In this document: one piece after another, positions 1 through 40,538 of the stretch
Layout of the letters: each line of letters begins with the position of its first letter
Position numbering within the stretch: the stretch's first letter is position 1
Source: Berghia stephanieae
Lineage: Eukaryota; Mollusca; Gastropoda; Nudibranchia; Aeolidiidae
Assembly: GCA_034508935.3 (NCBI GenBank)
Contig: CM067450.1
Location: forward strand, 564,399 to 628,398
Direction: 5' to 3'
DNA length: 64,000 nucleotides
Notes under the pieces: generated by a model
The model's input: the letters and a program-made list of their open reading frames with translations, nothing else
What the model was told of the DNA's origin: nothing
The model's database searches: none
Made by a program: the position numbers and the translations under genes

Positions 1-1496
<1,496 letters not shown>

Positions 1497-1500
1497 ACTA

Positions 1501-1768
1501 ATGCCCTTAATAGTGGATCGACAACTATCCTTTTTCGGACACATAGTAAGGAAAGATAAGAATGAATACCTGGCAAGTTGTGGAAAAATACCTGGTAAAC
1601 GCGCCCGGGGGAGACAAAGAAAAACACTCATAGACCAACTGAAGGGCTTCACCAACCTAACAATCCAAGAGCTGTTTGAAAAAGCAAGAGACAGGGAGGA
1701 ATGGAGAGAGATAATTCATGCAGTATCCGAAGCCTGGACCAGGCATGGAACCTAGAAGAAGAAGATAG
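1501..1768 (+). pseudogene. RTE-like LINE 3' fragment
   Basis: About 84 codons read RQLSFFGHIVRKDKNEYLA, GKRARGRQRKTLIDQLKG and AREREEWREII-like residues (FEKARDREEWREI). This is the FGHxxR...GxRxRGRQR...DRExW signature at the C-terminus of RTE/BovB-type reverse transcriptases. It ends in an AGA-rich simple tail next to a SINE. It is 5'-truncated and abuts the end of the TIR element. Confidence 0.75.
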
Positions 1769-2049
1769 CGCAATATCCACTAAATGTGCTCAAAGCGCTT
1801 TACAAGGGGTCCCTGGTCAACAGCAACATTTAACATGTAGGACGGGACATGACGCCTGTTAGGCAATATTACAATTTTTTGGACAAAGACAACGCTGTTA
1901 ACGGCCAGGTACTCATTTTACACCTGAGTACGGTGAGAGAATGTGAGTAAAGAACCTTTTCCAAGGACTCAACTATGCGCCAAGCGCAAGGCTCGAACCC
2001 AGGACCTTCCGATCCGAAAGCGAGTGTCATACCTCTAGACCACATAGCC
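1765..2049 (-). mobile_element. SINE family A, near full length
   Basis: Read on the minus strand it starts with a tRNA-like head (TGGTCTAGAGGTATGACACT, then GGTTCGAGCC), followed by a body with GTAAAATGAGTACCTGGCC and a tail with GTAAAGCGCTTTGAGC and GATATTGCGCTAT. The tail resembles L2/CR1 LINE 3' ends, as in many tRNA-SINEs. Confidence 0.85.
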
Positions 2050-2195
2050 GTAGTAATAGTAGTAGTAGTCGTAGCAGTAATACGACTAGTAGTGGCATGA
2101 CTAATAATATCTACAGCAACAAACATTCCAAATCCTTTCCATATTCATTCTGACTGACTATAGCATAGTAATAGTAGATAGAATCAACCCCTTAC

Positions 2196-28572
<26,377 letters not shown>

Positions 28573-28740
28573 CTTGTTGTGTCTTGATTAAAGCTGTTCT
28601 ATCATCCGTAAGGTCAAGGTCAAACAGCAAGAATCACTTTTGTTACCTAAGTAGAAATAGCCCGAAAGGTTGTTATTTTTCAAAATGAAATAATGAGATT
28701 AAGGAAGATTGTTTGTATACAATCATAAATATAGGGCAGG

Positions 28741-28759
28741 ACTAATAATAATAATAATC

Positions 28760-28810
<51 letters not shown>

Positions 28811-28855
28811 TAATAATAACAACAACTAAATCAATATTAATAATAATAATAATAA

Positions 28856-28937
<82 letters not shown>

Positions 28938-28948
28938 TAATAAATAAT
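28741..28948. repeat. (AAT)n microsatellite
   Basis: About 200 bp of AAT-type repeat upstream of BAG6, adjoining the fold-back element. Confidence 0.95.
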
Positions 28949-29177
28949 AGGCTGTCATTATCCCCAGACACCTGTCTGGGGATAGCCAAATTTCGTTATC
29001 CCCAGACACATATTTGCAACTTTAAACAATTATAATATACACATTCCAGAATATGGAATGTTTCCGAATGCACATAAAAATAAGGAAAGTTAATAAAATA
29101 TCTATAAAAACATAAAATTAACCAACATTAAATCAGTTGTTACTACAAATACACAATATGCGTCTACTTCGAAGTAG

Positions 29178-29260
29178 GTGTCATGGCCGAATGGTTTAGT
29201 CGTCTGCCCTGGAAGTTTTACCAGAATCGAAGTTGTGGGTTCGAATCCTGGTTCCGCCAT
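29178..29260 (+). other. tRNA-like (Leu/Ser type) sequence, not a functional tRNA call
   Basis: TCATGGCCGAATGGTTTAGT resembles an A box and GTGGGTTCGAATCCTGG a B box with a long variable part. The acceptor and T stems do not pair well, so it is read as a tRNA-derived repeat module. Inverted relatives lie at 29782-29862 and 30263-30343. Confidence 0.6.
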
Positions 29261-29580
29261 TTTTTTTTAAAATTCCGTCTTCTTTTCACAGAACGTTGCA
29301 AGGGATAAATGTCCCATCCATCCTCCTCCCCCCCCCCCTACCTTTTTTCTTTTTGTGCGAGTCTATTCTTTTCTCCTTTTTGTTTGACCTTTTGTTCCGT
29401 TTCTGAGCATGAATTTCTTAAATTTTTTTTTTTTTTTTTTAAATAGTTGGTTTTTTTTTCTCCTCTCTCTGACCATTTGGTCGCTCTCTGAATATTTGTT
29501 TGTTTGTTTTTTAATTATTTATCCTTTTTGAGATAGGAGTTGGGACAAATATGACAATTTGCTAGAAACTAGAAAGGAAC

Positions 29581-29581
<1 letters not shown>

Positions 29582-29669
<88 letters not shown>

Positions 29670-29685
29670 AAGAGAGAGTTTTTAA
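29582..29685. repeat. (GA)n microsatellite
   Basis: About 100 bp of GA inside the fold-back element, at the junction of its copies. Confidence 0.95.
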
Positions 29686-30586
29686 AAAAAAAAGAGGTGG
29701 GGGGAGTATGGATGGGACATTTTTCCCTTGCACCGTTCTGTAAAAAGAAGACGGAATGTTAAAAAAAAAAAAAATAGTGGAGGAACCAGGATTTGAACCC
29801 GCAACGTCGATTCTGGTAAAACTTCCAGGGCAGATGACTAAACCATTCGGCCATGACACCCACTTCAAAGTCGACGCATATTGTGTATATGTAGTAACAA
29901 CTGATTTAATGTTGGTTGATTTTATGTTTTTTAGATATTTTATTAACTTTCCTTAATTCTTTTTTTTTTAACTCTCTCTCTCTCTCTCCCTCTCTCTTGG
30001 TTCCTTTCTAGTTTCTAGCAAATTGTCATATTCGTCCCCACTCCGATCTCAAAAAGTGTCTAAAAAGTATAAATAATTAAAAAGCAAACAAACAGAAATA
30101 TTCAGAGAGCGACCAAATGGTCAGATAGAGGAGAAAAAAACAAACAATAATTTAAAAAAAACCAACAATTTTTAGAAATTCATGCTCAGAAACGGAACAA
30201 AAGGCCAAACAAAAAGGGGAAAATAATAGACTCGCACAAAAAAAAAAACCCAACAAAGTGGCGGAACCAGGATTCGAACCCACAACGTCGATTCTGGTAA
30301 AACTTCCAGGGCAGACGACTAAACCATTCGGCCATGACACCCACTTCGAAGTCGACGCATATTGTGTATAGGTAGTAACAACTGATTTAATATTGGTTAA
30401 TTTTATGTTTTTATAGATATTTTATTAACTTTCCTTATTTCTATGTGCATTTGGAAACATTCCATATTCTGGAATGTGGATAATTGTTTAGGTTAATGGA
30501 GCGGAGTTTCAAATATATGTCTGGGGATAACGAATTTTGGTTTTGAATGAAAATCACAGCGATAATAATAATGACAGCCTTACTGA

Positions 30587-31875
30587 TAGGCACTTGCAAG
30601 AATTTTTCAAAATAGTGATATCGGTATTAATTTAGCGTAGAAAAATAAAGGGGAGTGAAACATTTACTAAAGTGAAAAAATTATTGCTCTATCTCAACTA
30701 GTTAAAAAGTTATGACCTTTTATGTGGTGAAAAATCTCTATAGAAGCTTAATAGGAAAATATGTGACCAAAACACAGCAACCCAATGGATAATCAAGTAT
30801 AATTCAGAAACGGCTTCAGATACAACTTTGAAATTTTTACATGTGGTAATTCAACATCTCTGTAATACACTGCAAACAGAAAAATAATTATTTATTGAGA
30901 GAGAAAGGTAAAGTTTAGAGCTGAAACAGCTGAAATCAAGGAAAAATAGATCACGACATGCAAATGAATGACCTATTGGAATTTTGGAAAAGTCGACAAT
31001 TAAATATTTATTCACATGTAGATAGACCAAATACACCACTGAATCGGCGTCATTTAGTTGTTCACTTTGAACTTTTCAAAATGAAAATAGACCTCATAAA
31101 AGCAGAGATATGGACTGATAAATGTTTGAGGTGGTGTATTAGTGTTTAAAATGATCGAAAATAGGTGATTTTAAAAACTTCCGCTCCCCCGTTCCCCTAA
31201 ATTGGACAGACGTCCGTCAAAGAATGAAAAACGTCAAAATCAACAGTGAAAAATCAATCGGAAAAAAAAGGAAGAGAATTGTAAATTATAAAATGATTGC
31301 ATGGACATAAAAACGCCAATTAATTGAATAATTTAAAACAAAAATAACTTCCATAAATGGAATATTTTGTAAGATATAAAGATGTAAAGTTTTGATGTGG
31401 ATTGACGAAGTTATCTCTCAAACCCAGCAGACGACAGGAAGTGAATCAGTATAAGAAAATGGCAGCTTCGGTAAACAATCGAGGCCAATTACTGGTATTT
31501 GGGGAGCTCTAACTTTTGAGTGCAAACATATTTTGCTCTGAAATTTTTAGAGAAGCTACTTTAATATGTATCTCAGAAGGACTTTTTTTTATTAAGAAGG
31601 ACCATCTCTGGTTTAAAAGTTATAAGCGCTTAAACACATATACTCTCTTTACGCAAAGATTTCTCAAAATCATGATATAGGAAGATAATAATATTAGCAT
31701 CATTGTATGCAGAATTTTATGCCCTTTCCAATGATATAATATACATGCCATTTCATTCCACTGAGAAAGAAGAATGAGCATTTTAAAATCACTCCTAATT
31801 TTTTTCCCCTCAAAAACGGAAACAGAAATCCTCGCCTGTTTTCAACTCGCGAGAGCTACTTCTTGCAAGTGCCTA
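30587..31875. mobile_element. Non-autonomous TIR transposon, 1289 bp
   Basis: TAGGCACTTGCAAGAA at 30587 and its inverse ending at 31875 form 16-bp TIRs, flanked by a 7-bp direct repeat TTACTGA (30580-30586 and 31876-31882). The interior is AT-rich with no convincing ORF. It was inserted 1 base from the end of the fold-back element. Superfamily unknown. Confidence 0.8.
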
Positions 31876-32525
31876 TTACTGACTGACTGTTTACAATGAT
31901 TTTCGAAGTGGAAGATGTAAAGATACTACTAGACCCCAAGCGGAAGAAAATAGCGGAGGACTTGAATAGCGGAAATTTGAGAAGGTTTCGTTTTAGTTAA
32001 CACTGTAAAGTTTTACGTTTTTGGTGTTTTTTTTTACGGCACGGTCTAGATGGCTAGAAGAGTCATCAGTATCAGTAGCAGTTTAGCAGTGTCGGTGGTC
32101 ACTGACAACGAATACGTGACGATTTATTGGAAGATGCCCTTCCATTCTCATTTTTCAGATTGTGTGTTTAAACACTATTTCAATGGGCACCTCATTTAAT
32201 TTTTAGAAAAGAAGAAAATCATAAAAATTAGTAACGATCTTGATTCTAAATTACACCCTACTTATGCTTACACAGACTGGGTTTGATCTCAATGAATCAA
32301 CAATGAAAAGAAATCAGGAAGGAAGTTGTTATTTTTATTTCGTCACTTTCTCTTCGGGATCCAAGATTTTACAAAAGACGGAAGAGAAGATCGAGAAAGG
32401 AAACAATTTTTTTTAATCACAGAGTTAACAATAACAATCTCTCAGGGAGGCCTTCCGAAAGCTCTCACGTTCACGATGCGCAAAGTGAAACAAAATTTCC
32501 CATAAGACAAATAAAGAATAAAAGT

Positions 32526-32626
32526 TTCGCGGCGATGGGGGCTCGAACCAGCGACCTTACTGCTACGACAACTCCGCCTAGCCGGGGAGAGCGTGGCTCT
32601 ACTGTCTGAGCTATCTACCACCTACT
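32526..32626 (-). other. tRNA-like sequence, probably SINE head
   Basis: On the minus strand GTGGTAGATAGCTCAGACAG resembles an A box and GGTCGCTGGTTCGAGCCCCC a B box, with an insertion-like middle. No clean cloverleaf, so not called a tRNA gene. Confidence 0.45.
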
Positions 32627-32659
32627 CCACAATCCACAAAAAGTCGTTTCAAACTCTGC

Positions 32660-32790
32660 TGTTTGTTTGTAGGGGTTTTACAGCACTTGCTACATATCGA
32701 GGTCTTGTCAACTGTTTGTTTGTAGGGGTTTTACAGCACTTGCTACAAATCAGGTCATGTCAGCTGTTTGTTTGTAGGGGTTTTAATAAT
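32660..32790. repeat. Three short direct repeats from retroposon C start
   Basis: CTGTTTGTTTGTAGGGGTTT occurs three times with ACAGCACTTGCTACA, about 60 bp apart. It matches the AAAC-tail side of retroposon C. Confidence 0.7.
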
Positions 32791-32859
32791 AATAATAACT
32801 TGCATATTATGTTATTGCATCGGAAAACTATTTTTTACTTTGTATGAAATCTATTATAA

Positions 32860-33805
32860 ATTTTAGGGTGATCAAGAACGAAACATTTTATCTACCTCTT
32901 CCTGATCCTGACTCAAAATTTATAAAAACATGATTTAAAAAAAAAAATAGAGCAATATGGGGAGCTGCAAGGTCTGGGCCGGACGTCCCGCTTGCTGAAA
33001 GGAAATTGATGTGCATTTCGAACCCAACACCTCTCATTTCCAGGTGCATTGATCGCCGCGTAATCCTGTCTGACAGAGATTACTGCATATGGCATCTCAT
33101 GCATTATTGTGTCCATAACAGCACCTTCCCATGGTGTTCCCCGTTTCTACTGAGTTTGTTATGGGTGCGACCGAGTCCCCGGCGGTATAACCTAGCTAGG
33201 GAGTAGGTGGGACCCCTTCCTCTTAAGGTGCAGGAGACAGAACCCACCGGTGAGTGGTACACGCTCTGCTCCTCACCCACCCACATTCTGTAGTGTGGTG
33301 TCCTCTGCATGTCCTTACTTTTCTTAATCTACCCCTATAGCTCATACTTGTTCCTAGTGCTGTAACTTTAACACTTCTATACTCCCTCTTTGGTCGGCCT
33401 GTGGCCCATGTCTTCTGTGATTGATTGTAATCATGTATCCTTCTTTAAAAAATCGAGATTTTTAGGGGAAAGGGCTGGTATCCCTTTGTTTAAGGCCCAC
33501 AGAATCTCTCATCGACACAAATGACCCAGGACGTGACGATCCTCTGTTTATGAGATATGGCCCTTTGCAAAAAGAATAACTGAAATAGATAACTGCAAGC
33601 CAGGAAACAGTAGGTGGCGGGGAATGGGCGACCGCCAATCATGAAAGAGACTGTGGGAAAGACAGAATGAAGGCTACTTGGCTAAACCCTATAAAAATTA
33701 ATTATATGAGGAACATGCATCTGCAGCTCAACTCCTGATGTTATGCAGCTGACAAGGAATACAGGTTAGGGTGGGAAGACAGACCAGAGACTCCCCAGCA
33801 TGCCA
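32860..33805. other. Unassigned intergenic stretch
   Basis: Moderately GC-balanced sequence with short unrelated open frames only. It may be decayed transposon DNA. Nothing recognisable. Confidence 0.5.
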
Positions 33806-33812
33806 TGACATT

Positions 33813-34090
33813 TGGCGCAATATCCACTAGACGTCCTCAAAGCGCTTTGCAAGGGGCCCTAAGCCAACAGCAATACTAAACACGAAGGACGAGACATGAC
33901 GCCTGTCAGGCGATTACAATTTTTTTCCAACAAAGACAACGAATGGCCATGTACTCATTTTACATCTGAGTACGGTGAGAAAATGTGAGTAAAGAGCCTT
34001 TTCCAAGGACTCAACTCTGTGCAACTCAGAGCGGGTCTCGAAACCTGGGCCTTCCGATTTGAAAGCGAGAGTCATACCACTAGATCCCAT
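33813..34090 (-). mobile_element. SINE family A, near full length
   Basis: Inverted tail (TGGCGCAATATCCACTAGAC, CTCAAAGCGCTTTGCAAG), body (TGTACTCATTTTACATCTGA) and head (TCATACCACTAGATCCCA) are in the normal order. Confidence 0.83.
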
Positions 34091-34574
34091 CACAGAACAG
34101 GGAGGGGCACTGTTCTGTCGGCCACAAAGCCTCACTATTAATTAAAATTGATTTCTAATTTCAACAATTTTTGGAGTAAACACATAGTTCTTGGTATCAA
34201 ACCTATTGTAAATTTGACGCTGATCACGAAACCTACGTGAAAACAGCGAAAATACGAAGAAAAAATGTCCACTTTTTATACTGCCACGCCCCCGATCGTC
34301 TCGAAAAATATCTCACCGTGTCTGGGCTAAAATAATCTGCGACTGACGTAGGGATCGGGTCACAGCGACCCAGACTTGCCTGTCCCTCGATCGTCCCTGG
34401 ATGAGATCTGTGCGTGTATGGGCCCTCTTAAGCAAGCGACCGACCGTCCCTCCGCTTGTCACCCAGGTATTTGGTCATACACATTGCGATTTCCTGACGA
34501 TTTACTTCAGCCGTGCCTGTCACTGGTTGAAAACTGAACGTGTATGAAGCCTTTATGAGGAATTGATTCAAATG

Positions 34575-35092
34575 TTGTTTGTTTGTTTTTAAGGGTTTTA
34601 CGGCACTTGCAACACATAAAGGTCATATCAGCGCCAGTAAAAAGGAAGAAAATGGGATAGTAAAAAGTTCTTGAATTACAATTCAAGCACCCAAGAAAAG
34701 GTAAGACAAAGGGGAATCGGTTCAAATAAGAAACAGGTGTAGATTCCAAAAGCACACGAGCAAAGTACTTAGTTTGAGATCGCTAAAAGTCTCATCCAGA
34801 CACAAGTACAGGTCCCCACTAAGAGGAATACACAAATGTTTTACAAATTGTATACACAATATAAAGAAAACATAATACAATGCATAACAGAGATGATTTA
34901 CAAGGAAAATAATATCATCTCCCAAAACTAACTAGACTATACATTTGAAAGTTTCCCTCTCAGCTAGAGTATCCGGCCAAGGCCAGGACAAAACCAAGTA
35001 ATCTCATTCCAAGCCAAAGACAGAATGCAATCGGAAAACAGATATTGGGAGGTGGAAGACGCACTGTGTACAGTAAGGGAACTCCACCAAAG
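34575..35092 (-). mobile_element. Retroposon family C copy
   Basis: TTTGTTTGTTTTTAAGGGTT start, AAGGTCATATCAGCGCCAGT, GTAGATTCCAAAAGCACACG, AGAGGAATACACAAATG, TCATTCCAAGCCAAAGACAG. Its far end is replaced by a (GT)n tract at 35096-35140. Confidence 0.82.
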
Positions 35093-35095
<3 letters not shown>

Positions 35096-35143
<48 letters not shown>

Positions 35144-35426
35144 TTTTCATTACTGCTTACAGAGTTGTGTCCCATTGACATAGGACGAATCATTCTGCCT
35201 GAATAAGGAGAGTTGATGACAGGTCTATCTGCAGCAATTGCCTACATAGTTAAAAGGGAATGTGAATGACAAAATACAAAGGCAAAAGCTCTTCTTTCCA
35301 AATCAACCGGCAAGCGCCATTTTTATTTTATTTCTTGCTTATTTTGGACGAATAAACCAAGGGACATAACTACAAACATATGACAACAGGTAAAATAGTA
35401 GACTCTCTCTCTCTCTCTCTCTCTCT

Positions 35427-35462
<36 letters not shown>
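35096..35462. repeat. (GT)n and (CT)n microsatellites
   Basis: (GT)n at 35096-35140 and (CT)n at 35402-35460. The flanking 35460-35930 has one 158-codon open frame without recognisable features; not called a gene. Confidence 0.92.
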
Positions 35463-35463
<1 letters not shown>

Positions 35464-35939
35464 ATGATTTTCTACAATAATATTGTCAGTGGTTATGACG
35501 TCAGAGGTTTTCAAGAAATCCAAATAAATACAATAAATTGTGGTTTGAAATTGGATCTTTTAAAACAAGATTCGATCAAAAAGACCAACGTGTACTTCTA
35601 TTCAGTTCTGATAATCCAAGTTGTAATGGGCTCATTGTTTTCATTGATATACTCTCACATTTTCCACGACAACAAAATGAAATCGGCCCCTGATTGCGTC
35701 AGGATGTCAGACCTGCTAATGTGTGCACATAGAAGAAACACGACAGACACCATTGGCAGTATTACGACCAAAGGTCAAGGTCGTTTCTTTCACCTGGCTG
35801 AAATGAACATTTACAAAATATATATATACGGTATTTTAAAATCCAAATATAAATAAAATCATCCCGACCATTTCAAATGTAAAACAAAAAACAGCGACAA
35901 AGACCAGACTGTGGCGTCGACTAGGAAAGATTAAATGCA

Positions 35940-36198
35940 CAAAAGTATAATATCATCATTACCATTATCATCACCACTACTACCATCATCATCATTATCA
36001 TCAACACCATCATCATCACCACCACTACTACCATCATCATCACCACTACCATCATCATTATCAACATCAACACCACCACCACCGCCATCCAATTCACCAC
36101 CACCACTACCATCATCATTATCAACACCATCATCAACACCACCACCGCCGTCAGCATCATCAACTTCAACATCATCATCATCACCACCACCATCAGTA
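35940..36198. repeat. (ATC)/(CAC) simple repeat
   Basis: About 260 bp of CATCATCACCACCACTACC type sequence, ending where a retroposon C copy begins. Confidence 0.93.
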
Positions 36199-36200
36199 TG

Positions 36201-36700
36201 TTTTTTTTTGTTTGTTTGTTTTTAAGGGTTTTAAGGCGTTTGCAACACAAAAAGGTCATATCAGCGCCAGTAAAAAGGAAGAAAATGGGAAAGTAAAGCG
36301 TTCTAGAATTACGATTAAAGCACCCAAGAAAAGGTAAGACAAAGGGGAATTGGTCCAAATAGGAAACAGATGTAGATTCCAAGAGCACACTATCAAAGTA
36401 CTTAGTTTGAGATCACCTATAAGTCTCATCCAGACACAAGCACAGGTCCCCTCTAAGAGGGATACACTCAAATGTTTACAAATCATATGTTATATATATA
36501 AAACAAAAACAAACTAAAAATAATACAATGCATAACACAGAGCTGATTTACAAAGACAAAAAATATCATCTCCCAAAACTCTAACTTTGCATTTGACTGT
36601 TTCCCTCCAAGTCAGGGTATCTGACCAGGGCCAGGATAAAACCAAGTAATCTCATTCCAAAATACAGGGGGATAGAAGATACAATAAGTACCTCCCTGCC
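36201..36700 (-). mobile_element. Retroposon family C copy
   Basis: Same structure as 37583-38095: TTGTTTGTTTGTTTTTAAGG start, ATCAGCGCCAGTAAAAAGGA, GTAGATTCCAAGAGCACACT, CAAGTAATCTCATTCCAA. Its terminal segment is expanded as a tandem array immediately after. Confidence 0.85.
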
Positions 36701-37012
36701 CACTATGGGAGGTCAGAAACTCCACCCATCACTATGGGAGGTCAGAAACCCCACCCATCACTATGGGAGGTCAGAAACCCCACCCATCACTATGGGATAT
36801 CAGGAACTCCACCCATCACTATGGGAGGTCAGGAACCCCATCCATCACTATGGGAGGTCAGAAACCCCACCCATCACTATGGGAAGTCAGGAACCCCACC
36901 CATCACTATGGGAGGTCAGGAACCCCACCCATCACTATGGGAGGTCAGGAACCCCACCCATCACTATGGGAGGTCAGGAACCCCACCCATCACAATGGGA
37001 GGTCAGGACGCC
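36700..37012. repeat. 29-bp tandem array derived from the retroposon C end
   Basis: About 11 units (GGGAGGTCAGAAACCCCACC plus CATCACTAT) continue from CCCACTATGGGAGGTCAG, the normal 5' end of family C. So a single element's terminus has been amplified. Open frames in all three frames are artefacts. Confidence 0.92.
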
Positions 37013-37582
37013 AGGAAAAGTTAAGACAACAGGCTTAGATAAAAGTAAATAGAAGAGACAGTTATAGACAATAACTATAGAAATAAATACATTTTCTATC
37101 ATCAACTCCTACTGCTAAAAACAAAATAAAACATAACAGCTATTTGTTAGTTTTTGTTATCTTGTGACAGGGTCAGGTCATTTCATGGTTTCAAGACGCT
37201 TGTGGCACTTTTAGAGTATTTCAGCGACAGTAAAAAGGAAGATGACGGAGGACAAGTTGTGGTTCTTAAGATAAAAGCACAAAGAAAACAAATATAAATA
37301 AACCGAGACAAATGGACCCGTTTATAAAGGGAACAAAAAAAAAACAAAAACAAAAAAAAAAAGCAAAAAAAAAAAACAAACAAAAATATTTTTTAAAAAA
37401 TAAATAAAAAATAAAAAATAAAACCAGCCCAAACATCCCAAGCCAACGATTGCAATGGAAAGTTGACATGCCAAGTTATAATTGTAGAACAATACAATAT
37501 AATATAATGCAATATAGTATATAAATAGTCGTGATGAATGAAAGACATCTTTGTTGAATTCAATAATAATAACAATAATATT

Positions 37583-38089
37583 TGTTTGTTTGTTTTGTTT
37601 TTAAGGGTTTTACGGCGCTTGCAACACATTAAGGTCATATCAGCGCCAGTAAAAAGGAAGAAAATGGGATAGTAAAAAGTTCTAGAAATACAATTAAAGC
37701 ATCCAAGAAAAAGGTAAGACAAAGGGGAATTGGTTCAAATAGGGAACAGATGTAGATTCCAAGAGCACACTATCAGTGAACTTAGTTTGAGATCACATAA
37801 AAGTCTCATCCAGACACAAGCACAGGTCCCTACTAAGAGGAATACACTCAAATGTTAACAAATCAAATATAACATGTAAATAAAACATAATACAGTACAT
37901 AACAGAGAGATGATTTACAAGGAAAAAAATATCCTCTCCCAAAGCAATAACTATACATTCGACTGTGTCCCTCTCAGCCAAGGACTCGACCAAAGTCAGG
38001 ACAAAACCAAGCAATCTCACTCCAAGACAAAGACAGAAAGCATGTTGGAAAGCAGTTATAATGGGATAGAAGACACAGTATGTACCCCC

Positions 38090-38095
<6 letters not shown>
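37583..38095 (-). mobile_element. Retroposon family C copy
   Basis: TTTGTTTGTTTGTTTTGTTT tail side, TTTTACGGCGCTTGCAACAC, AGCGCCAGTAAAAAGGAAGA, then the full body to GTATGTACCCCCT. Runs on the minus strand like the others. Confidence 0.87.
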
Positions 38096-38570
<475 letters not shown>

Positions 38571-38679
38571 CAATCCAATGACCAATAACCAGGAAACAGA
38601 TAATTGACACAAAATCCAAAGTGAAAACCGAACTGCCAGAATTTATGGACTGTAAAAAGTTATCAACAAAAATGTAGAA

Positions 38680-39630
38680 CAGCTTCAAAAATAATTGGTT
38701 TTAAAACAACCAAACAAGGAAGGTTTCGGGCTCAAAAACCTTCTTCAGCCAAGAACAAAACCAATCAAGACATGAATACATCACTTCGAAATTCAGACAA
38801 AACGACATAAAAGTGTTTGGTGTGTCTGGTTATTTCGGCAAGTACCATCTCAAAATCATTTTTTCTATGTTCAACATGCCCTTACAGACACCCAACATGC
38901 CCTTGCAGACATCCAACATGCCCTTGCAGACATCCAACGTGCCCTTGAAGACATCCAACATGCCTTGCAGACATCCAACATGCCCTTGCAGACATCCAAC
39001 GTGCCCTTACAGACATCCAACGTGCCCTTGCAGACATCCAATGTGCCCTTGTAGTCATCCAATGTGCCCTTGTAGTCATCCAACGTGCCCTTGCAGACAT
39101 CCAACATGCCCTTGCAGACATACATCCAATGTGCCCTTGCAGACTTGTAGACATCCAACGTGCCCTTGCAGACATCCAACATGCCCTTGCAGACATCCAA
39201 CGTGCCCTTACAGACATCCAACGTGCCCTTGCAGACATACATCCAATGTGCCCTTGCAGTCATCAAACGTGCCCTTGCAGCCTTGCAGACATCCAACATG
39301 CCCTTGCAGACATACATCCAACGTGCTCTTGCAGACATCCAACGTGCCCTTGTAGACATCCAATGTGCCCTTGCAGACATACATCCAACATGCCCTTGCA
39401 GACATCCAACATGCACTTGCAGACATACATCCAATGTGCCCTTGCAGACATCCAACGTGCCCTTGCAGACATACATCCAACGCGCCCTTGCAGACATCCA
39501 AATAGGCAGACAACACAAGACATGTCAAATACTTTTCTGCTGCCTGCCTGTTTTATGCTTTTATTGTTTTTGTTATAGGCTGAAGAAGGGATTTGAGCCG
39601 AAAATATTTTGTGTTTGGAATTTTCAAAGT
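38680..39630. mobile_element. Inverted-repeat element (MITE family M) with internal minisatellite
   Basis: Left end CAGCTTCAAAAATAATTGG...TTTCGGGCTCAAAAACCTTC and TTCAGCCAAGAAC; right end GGCTGAAGAAGGGATTTGAG then CCGAAAATATTTTGTGTTTG and TTTTCAAAG, inverted. A 21-bp array fills 38870-39505. The short relative at 57310-57575 lacks the array. Confidence 0.72.
38870..39505. repeat. 21-bp minisatellite inside the MITE
   Basis: About 30 copies of CAGACATCCAACATGCCCTT plus G, with ACGTG/ATGTG variants and insertions of CATA. Units divisible by three give open frames on both strands. Confidence 0.95.
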
Positions 39631-40224
39631 ATTATAATACATATATTCAGTTTTGTTCATTAGAAATGAATTTATATATAATTATCATCACCATGGAGGT
39701 GTTTTGAGATTATTGTCATCATGAAATTTTTTGTTTAGAGAAGAAACATTTTTAAAAACTGACTACAAAACAACTCAAAATCAAAGAAACATCAAAAAAA
39801 GAATTTTAAAAAAAAACCAAACCAAAAAAAAAAACAACAAAAAACAAAAAAAAAAAACAAAAAATCCCCCCCCCCCCCCCCAAATAAAAATCCCTTAATG
39901 TTTAAAAATAAGCATTTTAAGTTAAAACCCTTTCAGCCAATACATAAACCCCCCCCCCCCCCAAAACCAAATACAAACCAGTGATGTGTACTGTCCTAGT
40001 CATCGATAACTCGACATACTGAATCACGATAGTCTGATAAGTTTTTGGTTGGCTGAGGAAGGGTTTGGACACATAACATTCAACCTTTTCACATTTATGG
40101 TCCACTGCTGCTGATCCAAATCAGTCAGTTTGGTTGTGAGTTGAGCACTCTACGTATTGAGCTATCCACAACCCCAAAGAAATTCTAAACATGCCTTAAG
40201 TGGAGTTAAATAAAGACATGCCTA

Positions 40225-40463
40225 CAATGGACACGTGACTACACATTGGATAAGATGTATGTCAACATAACACATGGGATAAGACATTTGACACATAACA
40301 CATGGGATAGATGTGTGCCAACATTTGACACATAACACATGGGATAGATGTGTGCCAACATTTGACACATAACACATGGGATAGATGTGTGCCAACATTT
40401 GACACATAACACATGGGATAGATGTGTGCCAACATTTGACACATAATAATAATAATAATAATA

Positions 40464-40538
<75 letters not shown>

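Larger units (their letters stand above)
28950..30579. mobile_element. Fold-back element with tRNA-like sequence in its arms
   Basis: GGCTGTCATTAT at 28950 is inverted at 30568-30579 (ATAATGACAGCC). Inside, the left arm (TATCCCCAGACACATATTTG, ACATTCCAGAATATGGAATG, a tRNA-like block at 29178-29260, then T-rich sequence to about 29580) reappears inverted at about 29990-30530. A third partial, inverted copy (29680-29960) lies between, beside a (GA)n tract. No protein is encoded. Confidence 0.75.

Noticed and set aside
29178-29260. Functional tRNA gene
   Set aside because: A and B boxes are recognisable but acceptor and T stems do not pair, and inverted repeats of it exist.
33006-33310. Short frames on both strands in unassigned sequence
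   Set aside because: No family signature, and similar lengths are expected by chance.
35380-35856. 158-codon plus-strand frame with a hydrophobic segment
   Set aside because: Starts in a (CT)n tract and shows no recognisable domain; flanks are repeats.
38813-39663. Cys-rich repeat protein frames
   Set aside because: Produced by the 21-bp minisatellite inside a MITE, open on both strands.
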